Below, piece by piece: positions 8,490 through 16,659 of a stretch of DNA of 64,000 bases. The DNA lies in the NCBI GenBank assembly GCA_049347715.1, contig CP186339.1:3224001-3288000 (forward strand), in the 5' to 3' direction. The position numbers were made by a program, and so were the translations under genes. The notes under the pieces were generated by a model. That model saw only the letters and a list, made by a program, of their open reading frames with translations, did not search any database and was not told the origin of the DNA. The number at the start of each line of letters is the position of its first letter. Within the stretch, counting starts at the first letter, position 1. The DNA is from Thalassotalea_B piscium_A (GTDB taxonomy: Bacteria; Pseudomonadota; Gammaproteobacteria; Enterobacterales; Alteromonadaceae).

Positions 8490-9674
8490 ATGCGTTCATT
8501 TAATAGAGACAGTAATAGTGCAATTTTAGTCGCTGGCATTTTAGCTCTTGTTGTTGGCGTAGGGGTTGCTCGCTTTGTCTTTACCTCTCTTTTACCCTCA
8601 ATGTTAGAAAACACTATTAGTATCACTTTTGCAGGTATCCTTGCTTCAATAAATTACCTAGGTTATTTATCTGGCTCTATTTTTTCTGTCTTTATCAAAG
8701 ACATTCACAGTAAAGTGAGATGTTTTAGATTTGGTTTAATACTTTGCGTTGTATCATCATTTGTTTTAGGTATTACAGAAAACAGCACCGTTTGGATCTT
8801 AGCGAGATTGTTAGCCGGTTTTGGAGCAGCAATGGCACTTGTCGTCGGCTCTTCTATTGTGATGTTAAAGCTAAAATCAACCAATAAAACTAAAGCAATG
8901 GGAATACATTTTAGTGGTTTAGGCTTTTCTATCGTAATTACTGATCTAGTGATGCGAGCTGTATTTAGCGCAGGTGGTAACTGGCAAGATGCTTGGGTGT
9001 TTCTAGCCATTATTGGGGCATTATTCTCTTGTTATTCAGCTTATGTTTTACGATTTGAAAAACAACCTAAAAACGAAATAGTAAAACATAAATTCGATAA
9101 ATCTTTATTTTCGCCACTCGCTATCATCCTTATTTTAGCTTACTTTACTGAAGGTGTTGGCATGGTAGTTCAAGCGACATTCCTACCTGATATTGTTAAT
9201 TCATTAGCTGGTCTTGAAGGTTATGGCGGATACGTGTGGTTGGTAGTTGGTATTGCCGGTATTCCTTCTTGCATTATTTGGATGCGTTTAGCACATCGCT
9301 TTGGAAGTATTAATATTATGATAGTTGCGATGTTATTACAGATCGTCGGTATTTTAATCCCAACGTTATCAAGTAACATCGTCATGAACCTTATTAGTGG
9401 CCTATTATTTGGTGCAACCTTTATCGGTTTAGTCGCATTATTTATGAATTTTGGTGGTCACCTTTCCAGTAAAAACCCCGTATTTATCATGGGAGCGATA
9501 ACCTCAGCGTATGGCATTGGACAAATCATTGCCCCGCTGTATTGTGTGGCATTAATCAAACAGTTTAATAATTATGACTATGCGTTATATTTGACCGCAT
9601 TAATTGTTGCTTGTGGCATCATGATGTTAGCTTATGCCAAAAATAACTACGCACAAGCAAGAATGAGTATATAG
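8490..9674 (+). CDS. MFS transporter, YbfB/YjiJ family
   Basis: Twelve-helix inner-membrane transporter of the major facilitator superfamily, 394 residues. The N-terminus, VVGVGVARFVFTSLLPSML in the first helix, is the hallmark of the YbfB/YjiJ (MFS_4) group, whose substrates are mostly unknown. Typical features follow: LARLLAGFGAAMALVVGS in the fourth helix and a central loop (FEKQPKNEIVKHKFDKS) between halves. AAGGTGA just before the ATG at 8490 serves as ribosome site, if closely spaced. It stands alone, with about 300 bases before and 200 bases after it. No regulator is adjacent. Confidence 0.88.
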   Translation: MRSFNRDSNSAILVAGILALVVGVGVARFVFTSLLPSMLENTISITFAGILASINYLGYLSGSIFSVFIKDIHSKVRCFRFGLILCVVSSFVLGITENSTVWILARLLAGFGAAMALVVGSSIVMLKLKSTNKTKAMGIHFSGLGFSIVITDLVMRAVFSAGGNWQDAWVFLAIIGALFSCYSAYVLRFEKQPKNEIVKHKFDKSLFSPLAIILILAYFTEGVGMVVQATFLPDIVNSLAGLEGYGGYVWLVVGIAGIPSCIIWMRLAHRFGSINIMIVAMLLQIVGILIPTLSSNIVMNLISGLLFGATFIGLVALFMNFGGHLSSKNPVFIMGAITSAYGIGQIIAPLYCVALIKQFNNYDYALYLTALIVACGIMMLAYAKNNYAQARMSI

Positions 9675-9877
9675 CGACGGCGATTAAGCAATATAAATAG
9701 CTTGCTCAGATGTTCTTCCATAGGGGGGGAAGCCAGTATTGCCGAAGCATTTGGCTTATGTGTTTATAAGTAATAACTACCTGTGCCTGCACATGACTTT
9801 TCGTATCAAGCAAGTGAACAAAAAGTCAGGTTACACACTTGCCAGGTCAACAAGCGTGTTTTAATAAGAAAATAAAA

Positions 9878-10444
9878 TTACGACTTTCTTAATCGACAAG
9901 ATAGTAAGCCCATCACACCCGCTAAAAATAGCACAAGTGTTGATGATTCAGGTACGGTTACATTAGGCTTAACACCCTTGATCATCACAAAACCAGCCAT
10001 ACCTGTGCGTCCTTGATAAAAATTGGTTTGATTTGAAGTCGTATCATTATTACCAGCATGTTTATACCAACCAGTTGCTAACGAATCAGCAAATAAAAAG
10101 AAACGCCTTTCTACGCCTTCCCATTCATATTCATTCCAACCACCTTGGTTTCTATAACCTCGATTAGCATTATACGCAAAGCCGACTAGATCTCGCCATT
10201 CTTGGTGAGTAGCAAAATAATAACCAGCAATAGGCTCAAAGGTATCGGTACGGTCTAACGTCCATATTTTCGATACTGCATAAAAGACGTTTTCTGAGGC
10301 AGAACTCTGACGAAGTCCACCTAAATCATCCGTGGTTAAGTGCCAATCTTCCACTGGGATTAGTGTTGCATTTGCACTATTGACAGTATTTAAAGCAAGA
10401 AAAAATACGCAAGCAGCAATGACGTTTAAAGGTTTAATGATCAT
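9878..10444 (-). CDS. PEP-CTERM sorted exported protein
   Basis: 188-residue exported protein of unknown function. An N-terminal signal peptide (about residues 1-27, cut near ANA) is followed by a Trp/Tyr/Asn-rich globular part without a recognised domain. The C-terminus is a PEP-CTERM sorting signal: VPESSTL at residues 164-170, a hydrophobic helix, then RLRKS. In this family the tail is recognised and cleaved by an exosortase (EpsH/XrtA type), linking the protein to exopolysaccharide and surface export. No exosortase or polysaccharide cluster is in the window, so the sorting enzyme must be elsewhere. About 200 bases separate it from the MFS gene (convergent), and 154 bases from the next minus-strand gene upstream of it. 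Confidence 0.85.
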   Translation of the reverse strand: MIIKPLNVIAACVFFLALNTVNSANATLIPVEDWHLTTDDLGGLRQSSASENVFYAVSKIWTLDRTDTFEPIAGYYFATHQEWRDLVGFAYNANRGYRNQGGWNEYEWEGVERRFFLFADSLATGWYKHAGNNDTTSNQTNFYQGRTGMAGFVMIKGVKPNVTVPESSTLVLFLAGVMGLLSCRLRKS

Positions 10445-10598
10445 ATTATTATTATTCTCTTAGTATTAAACTCGGTAAATGATGGAACTTTCAATCACTC
10501 CAGCATTTTACCTAGAAGCGCAAGAATACTAAAAAATATAAATAAATTCAATATGATAATAATAAGCGTAAATTGTGTAGATTAAAAAGCAATACGGT

Positions 10599-11315
10599 TT
10601 ATTCGAGTGCTACTTGCAGGTAACGATTCAGTTTATCGTTATCTAATCGTTGAGGAGATATTTTATCAACAATTTCCAGTGCCTGATAAACCTTGCTTAG
10701 TCCAACTTTATCATCAAGAGGCATTTTTTCAAATGCGGTAGCATTAATAGTTTCCGCTAAGAATGACAATGTACTTGTTAAGGACTCTTTAAAATCAGTC
10801 TCTGTTTTTGCTTGCTCTACATCAGCTAATATTGTTTTAGCTGTTGATAAAGTTTCTTTTAGTAACACAAGGGTTTCGCTTTCTTCTTCAGGAGCATCGT
10901 CCTCTTCGCTGCTAATTTTGCCAGCATCGGTTTCATCTAACCGTATTAAAAAATTATCAAGAAAACTTACCATATTGGTATTTGGTGGTGCTTGTGAGGC
11001 AGACAATTCTTCATCTGACAACTCAGTATCGGTTAAATGAGCATAATCTTGTTTTGAAATAAGTCCTAACTGATAAACCCGCTCTTTTAATGAGTCAATA
11101 TCATCGAAATTTAAACTGCCGTTGCTGAAAAACTCTTGGCTAATAGAATTAATTTTTTGTGCCCGACTGCTTAAATACAAACTAGCACTAGTTGTTTGTT
11201 CTTGTTCATCTAGTGCTGTTGTTTGCTTATGTTCAGCAATGACATTCTCAACCTCTGATGTTGAGGTTAAGTTAGTATTCAGTAAACTCGTGTAAGTATT
11301 AATGTTATTAATCAT
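10599..11315 (-). CDS. Acidic hypothetical protein divergent from the GTPase block
   Basis: Not recognised. 238 residues, strongly acidic, with no signal peptide or membrane segment. The N-terminus (MINNINTYTSLLNTN) is Asn/Thr/Ser-rich. A low-complexity acidic stretch ISSEEDDAPEEESETL lies at about residues 136-151, and helical segments follow (TLSTAKTILADVEQAKTETD). It is transcribed divergently from the coiled-coil/OmpA/GTPase/GGDEF-EAL genes across a 286-base gap, so it could share regulation with them. The long frame, protein-like codon use and separate promoter region support a real gene. No function is proposed. Confidence 0.65.
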   Translation of the reverse strand: MINNINTYTSLLNTNLTSTSEVENVIAEHKQTTALDEQEQTTSASLYLSSRAQKINSISQEFFSNGSLNFDDIDSLKERVYQLGLISKQDYAHLTDTELSDEELSASQAPPNTNMVSFLDNFLIRLDETDAGKISSEEDDAPEEESETLVLLKETLSTAKTILADVEQAKTETDFKESLTSTLSFLAETINATAFEKMPLDDKVGLSKVYQALEIVDKISPQRLDNDKLNRYLQVALE

Positions 11316-11534
11316 GTCGATATTTCAACAAAAATTTGACGTAGTAAAAATAATGCAATATTTATTCCTACTATGAATGTCAACTCCTCAATTAGACTCA
11401 AACGCATCATAAACGTTAATGTTTTGAGCTTTTTTTGCCTTTTATGAATGATAACAATATTACACATAACGCTAAGGATGAAGAGAATAAAAATAGAGCA
11501 AATTATTGGTTTTTAACCATTAACAGATTAAAAG

Positions 11535-11564
11535 TTAAGCACTTCCATTTTCGTCAACTATACT
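11535..11564 (+). promoter_or_regulatory. Possible promoter of the coiled-coil/GTPase block
   Basis: A good -10 box TATACT at 11559-11564 lies about 35 bases before the ATG at 11602. The -35 candidate TTAAGC at 11535-11540, 18 bases upstream, is weak. It is the only convincing -10 in the 286-base divergent gap, which otherwise holds only AT-rich sequence. An activator may be needed. Confidence 0.35.
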
Positions 11565-11601
11565 AAAAAAGTAGAGGAACAATGATTAAACGGAAGGAAT
11601 A

Positions 11602-12138
11602 ATGGCCAAAAATAAAATAGTAGAAGATACTACACAAACTAAGCCCCTTGAGGCTATTGATGAATTAACGCAATTAAGATCTATTGTCTTTGGTGTGGCA
11701 GAACAAAATATTTATCAAAGCATAAATGAACTAGCAAATAAAATGGAAAGCACCATAACCTCACTTAATAGCCAATTAACGGAACGTATTCAGACATTAC
11801 AACAAAACATAGAAAACCAACTAAGGGAAACAGACAAGAAGTTAAATTTAATTGATAAAAATCATGATGATAAAGCAAACTCCTTACACAAAGAAATCAC
11901 AAATTTAGCTTCCGAACATGAAATATTTGCTACCACCACCCAAAAAGATTTTAATGAACTTAATCAATCGCTTGATAGCGAAAGCGCCAGCCTAACCAAC
12001 GACTTCCATGAACAAATAGAGCACCTAAAAACCCATTTAGAAGATGTTTCTAAAGAATTAAGTTCCTCTAAAACAGATCGTAAAACACTTGCCAAACTCC
12101 TGGCTACCATGGCGACTAACTTGGAATCAGATCAGTAA
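11602..12138 (+). CDS. Coiled-coil protein, first gene of the small-GTPase block
   Basis: 178-residue soluble protein with no named family. After a short N-terminal part with ELTQLRSIVFGVAEQNIYQ it is almost entirely heptad-like helix (LNSQLTERIQTLQQNIENQL; LNLIDKNHDDKANSLHKEI; LKTHLEDVSKELSSSK), so a long parallel coiled coil is likely. No signal peptide or membrane segment is seen, so it should be cytosolic. The ATG at 11602 has a strong ribosome site (GGAAGGA, about 11591-11597). Only two bases separate its stop from the start of the roadblock/OmpA-like gene, so translation is probably coupled. By position it is a scaffold or adaptor of the GTPase system (inference). Confidence 0.75.
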   Translation: MAKNKIVEDTTQTKPLEAIDELTQLRSIVFGVAEQNIYQSINELANKMESTITSLNSQLTERIQTLQQNIENQLRETDKKLNLIDKNHDDKANSLHKEITNLASEHEIFATTTQKDFNELNQSLDSESASLTNDFHEQIEHLKTHLEDVSKELSSSKTDRKTLAKLLATMATNLESDQ

Positions 12139-12140
12139 TA

Positions 12141-13907
12141 ATGAGTACGTCGACAAAAACGGAGCAACATGAATCCCAACAACAGCTTGAACAACTTAGG
12201 GTATTGCTCTTAGGTGAAGACCACGAAATAGTAACTCGCACACTAAAAAAACAAGCGAGAGAAGTTGTTACTGACGTTTTCACTGAAGCTTTACATGATC
12301 GTGAGAAAAAAGATGGTTCCGTTAATAAAGTTATTCTTCCACTCGTTGAAAATGCAGTAGAACATTCAATTACTCATCATAGTGACCGCTTCATTAGCGC
12401 ACTGTACCCTTTAATGGGTAGCCTAATTCGAAAATCTGTATCTGCTTTTCTTGCTGACTTTATGGAGAAAACCAATCAGCTGCTAGAAAATAGCTTAACG
12501 CTACAAGGTTTAAAATGGCGTTTTTCAGCATGGCGTGCCGGTGTTAGTTTCAGTCAATATATCGCATCACAAACCTATATTTATCGTGTTGAACATGTGT
12601 TTTTTATTCATCATGAAACAGGTTTGTTATTAAGATCGGTTAGTTTAGAAGATAGTGACAATAGTAACGCTGATGTTATCTCTTCAATGTTAAGTGCGAT
12701 TAATGATTTTATTGGAGACTCTTTTCAAGAAAGTCCTGATGGAATAAAAGAACAATTACAAACAGTGACTACTGACAATTTTAATCTACTACTTAAGCCA
12801 GGCCCAAACGCTATATTGGTAGCTGCTGTATCAGGAACCCCTCCTCAAAGTCTCAGTGTTCAACTACAAAAAACTATTGAAACCTTACACACTATCTACT
12901 CGAAAGAATTGAATAATTTTACTGGTGATAGCCGTTCTTTTGATAATGCAGATAGTTTATTACGTGACTGTTTATTAACCGAAGAAAAAAATAAAGAAAC
13001 TAAAAATAATAAAACACCCTGGTTCGCTTGGTTGGCTATTTCAGTGGTTCTTATTTTCATAGCCTTTAAAAGTCATCACCTATATCGATTAACGCAAATC
13101 GAACAAGAACTAGCACAGTTAGATCAAGAGCCCGGTATTATGGTCGAGAAAGTTGACGTTATTGATAGCAACACTATTACCCTAAAAGTTCTCAGAGATC
13201 CCGAAGCCATTACAATTGAAAACTGGCTAAAATTAAAATCGCTAAATTTTACTCATTTAACCCTTAATGAAGATCTTTATTTATCTTTAGATCCAAAATT
13301 GCTCAATATAAAAGCAAAAAAAATATTTAGTCGCTATACTGATATTCAAGCCCAATGGATAAATAATGTACTAACGCTTACTGGAGATATTAATCCATTC
13401 TCCTACAAGCAGTTAACAACTGACTTAGCTCAAATAGGCATATTAAACGATAAAAACCTTGATGTTACCCAGCTTAATATCAATACGACAAAAGAGTTAA
13501 ATACAGCAAAAGCCTTAAATCAACAAGCGTTTCAAAGTTTAATAGGTAAGATTTCAACTATTCAACTTAATTTCGCCATTGCAAGTGACACAATAACGCC
13601 ATCGATGACGGAACAATTAAGTGAACTTGCCCAAACATTCCTTTATTTGGAGCAACTTGCTGACAAACTTAAAATGAATGTAGGCCTTGTAATTATGGGG
13701 AGTAGTGACAACTCAGGTAATATCGAAACCAATACAAAACTCAGTATTTTACGGGCAATAAATACAGAACAAACACTTAGCCAGTTAGGTTTAGCAAAAA
13801 TAAAAATGTTTACCTCTGGTCTAGGACAAATCGATATACCAAATGTCACTAACACGTCACGGAAAGTTATGTTTAATGTGATATATGTTAATACACAAGA
13901 AAAGTGA
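12141..13907 (+). CDS. Membrane protein with roadblock/longin-like region and OmpA-like C-terminus
   Basis: 588 residues in three parts. Residues 1-290 are soluble; about 150-283 (VEHVFFIHHETGLLLRSVS; ISSMLSAINDFIGDSF; AILVAAVSGTPPQSL) have the strand-helix rhythm of roadblock/longin domains, the fold used by partners of Ras-like GTPases such as MglB. A single membrane helix follows at about 293-311 (WFAWLAISVVLIFIAFK), then an outside part. Its end (about 480-588) resembles OmpA peptidoglycan-binding domains: Asp523 in SSDNSG and Arg538 in LSILRA fit the D..N..LS..RA consensus. So it could link a cytosolic GTPase to the cell wall. The small GTPase gene follows after 57 bases. The OmpA call is fairly good, the roadblock call a fold-level inference. 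Confidence 0.75.
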   Translation: MSTSTKTEQHESQQQLEQLRVLLLGEDHEIVTRTLKKQAREVVTDVFTEALHDREKKDGSVNKVILPLVENAVEHSITHHSDRFISALYPLMGSLIRKSVSAFLADFMEKTNQLLENSLTLQGLKWRFSAWRAGVSFSQYIASQTYIYRVEHVFFIHHETGLLLRSVSLEDSDNSNADVISSMLSAINDFIGDSFQESPDGIKEQLQTVTTDNFNLLLKPGPNAILVAAVSGTPPQSLSVQLQKTIETLHTIYSKELNNFTGDSRSFDNADSLLRDCLLTEEKNKETKNNKTPWFAWLAISVVLIFIAFKSHHLYRLTQIEQELAQLDQEPGIMVEKVDVIDSNTITLKVLRDPEAITIENWLKLKSLNFTHLTLNEDLYLSLDPKLLNIKAKKIFSRYTDIQAQWINNVLTLTGDINPFSYKQLTTDLAQIGILNDKNLDVTQLNINTTKELNTAKALNQQAFQSLIGKISTIQLNFAIASDTITPSMTEQLSELAQTFLYLEQLADKLKMNVGLVIMGSSDNSGNIETNTKLSILRAINTEQTLSQLGLAKIKMFTSGLGQIDIPNVTNTSRKVMFNVIYVNTQEK

Positions 13908-13964
13908 AAGTAAGATGAGAATATTCTAAACAACTCAATTGAACTTTATATATGGAGCTATGCC

Positions 13965-14480
13965 TTGATTCAAAAAAAAATATGCTTGCTAGGTGCATCT
14001 AGTGTAGGAAAAACAAGTTTAGTTAAACAGTATATTCAAGGCGTTTTTGATGAAAAATACCTAACGACTATAGGGGTTAAAGTCGATAAAAAAACGGTTG
14101 AACTTGATGATCAAAGTGTACAATTGATGATCTGGGATATCGAAGGAAATGATCGATATAATGTATTTCAAAAACGTTATCTTCGAGGGGTTGCTGGATA
14201 TATTATTGTCGTAGACCATACGAGAAGCTCTTCATTGCTTGAAGGCATCGACATTCATACACTCGCTCGGCAAGTTACCTCAGCCCCCGCTATTTTAGTC
14301 ATTAACAAATGCGATCTAAATAAAGAATGGCATTGGCAAGACGAAGAGTTAAGGCAATATCGAGATATTTTTTCACACCAATTTTCTACCAGTGCCAAAA
14401 CAGGGGAACAAGTAGAAGATATGTTTAAAGCCATTGCCAAGCTCTCACTTGAAAGTGAACAAAATGACCATCTTACTTAA
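13965..14480 (+). CDS. Rab/Ras-like small GTPase
   Basis: 171-residue Ras-superfamily GTPase, one domain. All nucleotide motifs are present: P-loop GASSVGKTS (Gly10, Lys16, Thr17), switch I TTIG with Thr35, G3 WDIEGND (Asp58, Gly61), NKCD at 114-117 and TSAK at 142-145. The layout KYLTTIGVKVDKKTV and YLRGVAGYIIVVD is close to eukaryotic Rab proteins and to the Rab-like groups described in prokaryotes. The catalytic Gln of Rab/Ras (WDxAGQE) is Asn62 here, which predicts slow intrinsic hydrolysis. No C-terminal prenylation cysteine exists. The start is TTG at 13965, backed by GGAG at 13954-13957. It overlaps the next gene by 17 bases and follows the roadblock/OmpA-like gene. Confidence 0.9.
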   Translation: MIQKKICLLGASSVGKTSLVKQYIQGVFDEKYLTTIGVKVDKKTVELDDQSVQLMIWDIEGNDRYNVFQKRYLRGVAGYIIVVDHTRSSSLLEGIDIHTLARQVTSAPAILVINKCDLNKEWHWQDEELRQYRDIFSHQFSTSAKTGEQVEDMFKAIAKLSLESEQNDHLT

Positions 14481-16611
14481 CAATATATTAAGTGCCTTAG
14501 CACAAGTAGTGTTTGAGGTAATAGATAATAAAACAGACACCTTCAAACTAGTGGCGGGACAAGCGGATTGGGCTCAAGAACTATTCCCTGAACTTGAAAA
14601 AAGTTCAACGGTAGTAATTAATGAGGATACCGCTTTTTTACATGATTTTTTATATGATGCTAAACGAATTTGGAATGCAGATAAAAATGGCTCATTACAT
14701 TCAGGGTTTTGGACTGAAGTAACAAAAAACCGTCAAGAGTATCATCTTGAAGCAATTGCCATAAAACAAGAAAACTATCGATTATTACTCCTTATCAACC
14801 AATCTGATGAGTTCAAATTTCGCCAAAACACACTGCAATCAGCCCGTGAAATATTACTATCAAATGATCACTTGGTTGAACAGAATCAATATCTTCACAA
14901 TCGAATTTTATCTATTCTAAAAAAACCTAGCGAGCAACGCCATATTTTGATCGCCTTAACAAAAGCAATAGAAAATGCCGGCTTTGGTGTTGTGATTACA
15001 AATAATAAACTACATACCATCATTGAAAATTCAGCGACGAGATCTCTTTTTAATCAACACAATTTACCGCCAAATGAAATTAGAAAACCCGTAGATATTA
15101 TACTGTCATTAATGCAAAACCAATTACCTGAATTTGAAAGAATTATGACAACTAAAAGTAGCTGGGATGGAGAGCTTTGTTGGATCCTCCCCCCAGCCAC
15201 TTTAAAATGGTTAAAAATAGCTATATACCCAGTAACAAATGAATTAAACGAAATTAAAAATTGGATATTTTTCGTCAATGATATTAGCAATGTTAAATAT
15301 TTAGCCCAACATGATGAGGCACTTGGATTACAAGACATACTAACTAAGTTACCTAATCGTTTTGGTTTTTGGCAAACGTTAGAGCATAAAACAACTGAAA
15401 AAACACCTTTTTACATACTTTATGTAGATATCAATGAATTTAGAGTCCACAACGAATGTTTTGGTCATGATGAAGGCGATAAACTATTAATTGATTTAAG
15501 TGAACGTATTAAATCTAACTTAAAAGAATCTGACTATCTTGCCCGTGTTGGTGGCGACGAATTTGCTGTTATTCTCGCAAATACAGACACACAAGATGCT
15601 TGCGAACAAATAATAGAACGAATTATTGATAGTGTTAGCATTCCATTTAACACTAGTAAATCAGAGAGTTTCAACATTACTATTAGTATTGGTGCTGCAA
15701 ATTACCCTAATGATGCAGAAAGTGTTGAAGAGCTAATGAAATTTGTCGACCTAAGTGTTTATAGTGGAAAACATAGTAAAAAAAATACCATACAGTTTTA
15801 TTCTCAAGCAATAAAAGATGCTTCTATGCAGTTGATACAAATAGAACAAGATCTTAGAAATGCACTTAAAAATAATGAGTTTGAATTATATTTACAACCA
15901 ATTATTGATTTGGAAAGCAATAAAATCCTTAAAGCTGAAGCCTTAATACGATGGAATCATCCAACTAAAGGACTTGTTTTTCCAGATCAGTTTATCTCTA
16001 TTGCGGAAAAAAGCGAGTTGATTAATACCATAGGTCACTGGGTAATTAACGCTGTATGTTTCATGATACAACAACTCTGCGCCAACAATTTTAAAATCAA
16101 AATATCAATGAACCTCTCACCAACTCAAGTGTTAGAAGAAGGCTTATTTACCTATTTACATCGTTGCGTAAAAAAATATGAAATCGATCCAAGTCTGTTT
16201 GAATTGGAAGTGACTGAAGGAGTGTTGGTCAATGATTATCGCGTCGCTGAAAAGCTATTAAGTAAAGTCAGAGCAATTGGCATGAGCGTATCTGTGGATG
16301 ACTTTGGCACTGGGTATAGTTCACTATCCTATTTGAAAAAATTACCTTTAGACTTTGTCAAAATTGATCAATCTTTTGTTAAAGACATTGTTGTTGATGA
16401 TAATGATAAGGCGATTGTCAGAGCGGTGATTGCCATGGCTCACAATCTTAACTTGGGGGTTATTGCTGAAGGTGTTGAAACTAACGATCAGTTGAATTTC
16501 CTTAAAGAGAATTCATGTAATTCAGTACAAGGATACTTATTCAGTAGACCAGTACAATATGATAAATTCATTAAGCTCTTGCACGGTAAAAATACAAATA
16601 AAAAGAAGTAA
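14464..16611 (+). CDS. GGDEF-EAL protein with PAS-like sensor, last gene of GTPase block
   Basis: Soluble 715-residue cyclic-di-GMP enzyme. An unassigned N-terminal region (1-150) is followed by a PAS-like segment (about 160-275: ENAGFGVVITNNKLHTIIEN ... IFFVNDISNVKYL), then GGDEF with RVGGDEF at 363-367 and EAL with KAEALIRW at 492, DDFGTGYSS and AEGVET. Both active sites look intact. The I-site position reads KESD rather than RxxD. The ATG at 14464 was chosen over a TTG at 14434 because it keeps overlap with the GTPase gene to 17 bases. No membrane helix is visible, so its placement in the cell may depend on the GTPase complex (inference). An inverted repeat at 16619-16640 closes the block. 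Confidence 0.92.
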   Translation: MTILLNNILSALAQVVFEVIDNKTDTFKLVAGQADWAQELFPELEKSSTVVINEDTAFLHDFLYDAKRIWNADKNGSLHSGFWTEVTKNRQEYHLEAIAIKQENYRLLLLINQSDEFKFRQNTLQSAREILLSNDHLVEQNQYLHNRILSILKKPSEQRHILIALTKAIENAGFGVVITNNKLHTIIENSATRSLFNQHNLPPNEIRKPVDIILSLMQNQLPEFERIMTTKSSWDGELCWILPPATLKWLKIAIYPVTNELNEIKNWIFFVNDISNVKYLAQHDEALGLQDILTKLPNRFGFWQTLEHKTTEKTPFYILYVDINEFRVHNECFGHDEGDKLLIDLSERIKSNLKESDYLARVGGDEFAVILANTDTQDACEQIIERIIDSVSIPFNTSKSESFNITISIGAANYPNDAESVEELMKFVDLSVYSGKHSKKNTIQFYSQAIKDASMQLIQIEQDLRNALKNNEFELYLQPIIDLESNKILKAEALIRWNHPTKGLVFPDQFISIAEKSELINTIGHWVINAVCFMIQQLCANNFKIKISMNLSPTQVLEEGLFTYLHRCVKKYEIDPSLFELEVTEGVLVNDYRVAEKLLSKVRAIGMSVSVDDFGTGYSSLSYLKKLPLDFVKIDQSFVKDIVVDDNDKAIVRAVIAMAHNLNLGVIAEGVETNDQLNFLKENSCNSVQGYLFSRPVQYDKFIKLLHGKNTNKKK

Positions 16612-16618
16612 AATACTA

Positions 16619-16640
16619 GGCTAACTAAAATAAGTTAGCC
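16619..16640. terminator. Hairpin between convergent GGDEF-EAL and nhaD genes
   Basis: GGCTAACT and AGTTAGCC pair perfectly around a 6-base AAAATA loop. It lies 7 bases after the GGDEF-EAL stop and 20 bases from the nhaD stop. No strong T-run follows on the plus strand; on the minus strand TAGTATTTTA follows. It may serve both genes weakly. Confidence 0.5.
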
Positions 16641-16659
16641 AACTATCAACCCCTTATGA

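Noticed and set aside
14434..14463. TTG start for the second GGDEF-EAL protein
   Set aside because: It would enlarge the overlap with the GTPase gene; the ATG at 14464 is better.
13965..14480. GTPase as MglA
   Set aside because: It is shorter and its switch regions (TTIG, WDIEGND) and YLRGVAG are Rab-like rather than MglA-like; only the general partner idea carries over.
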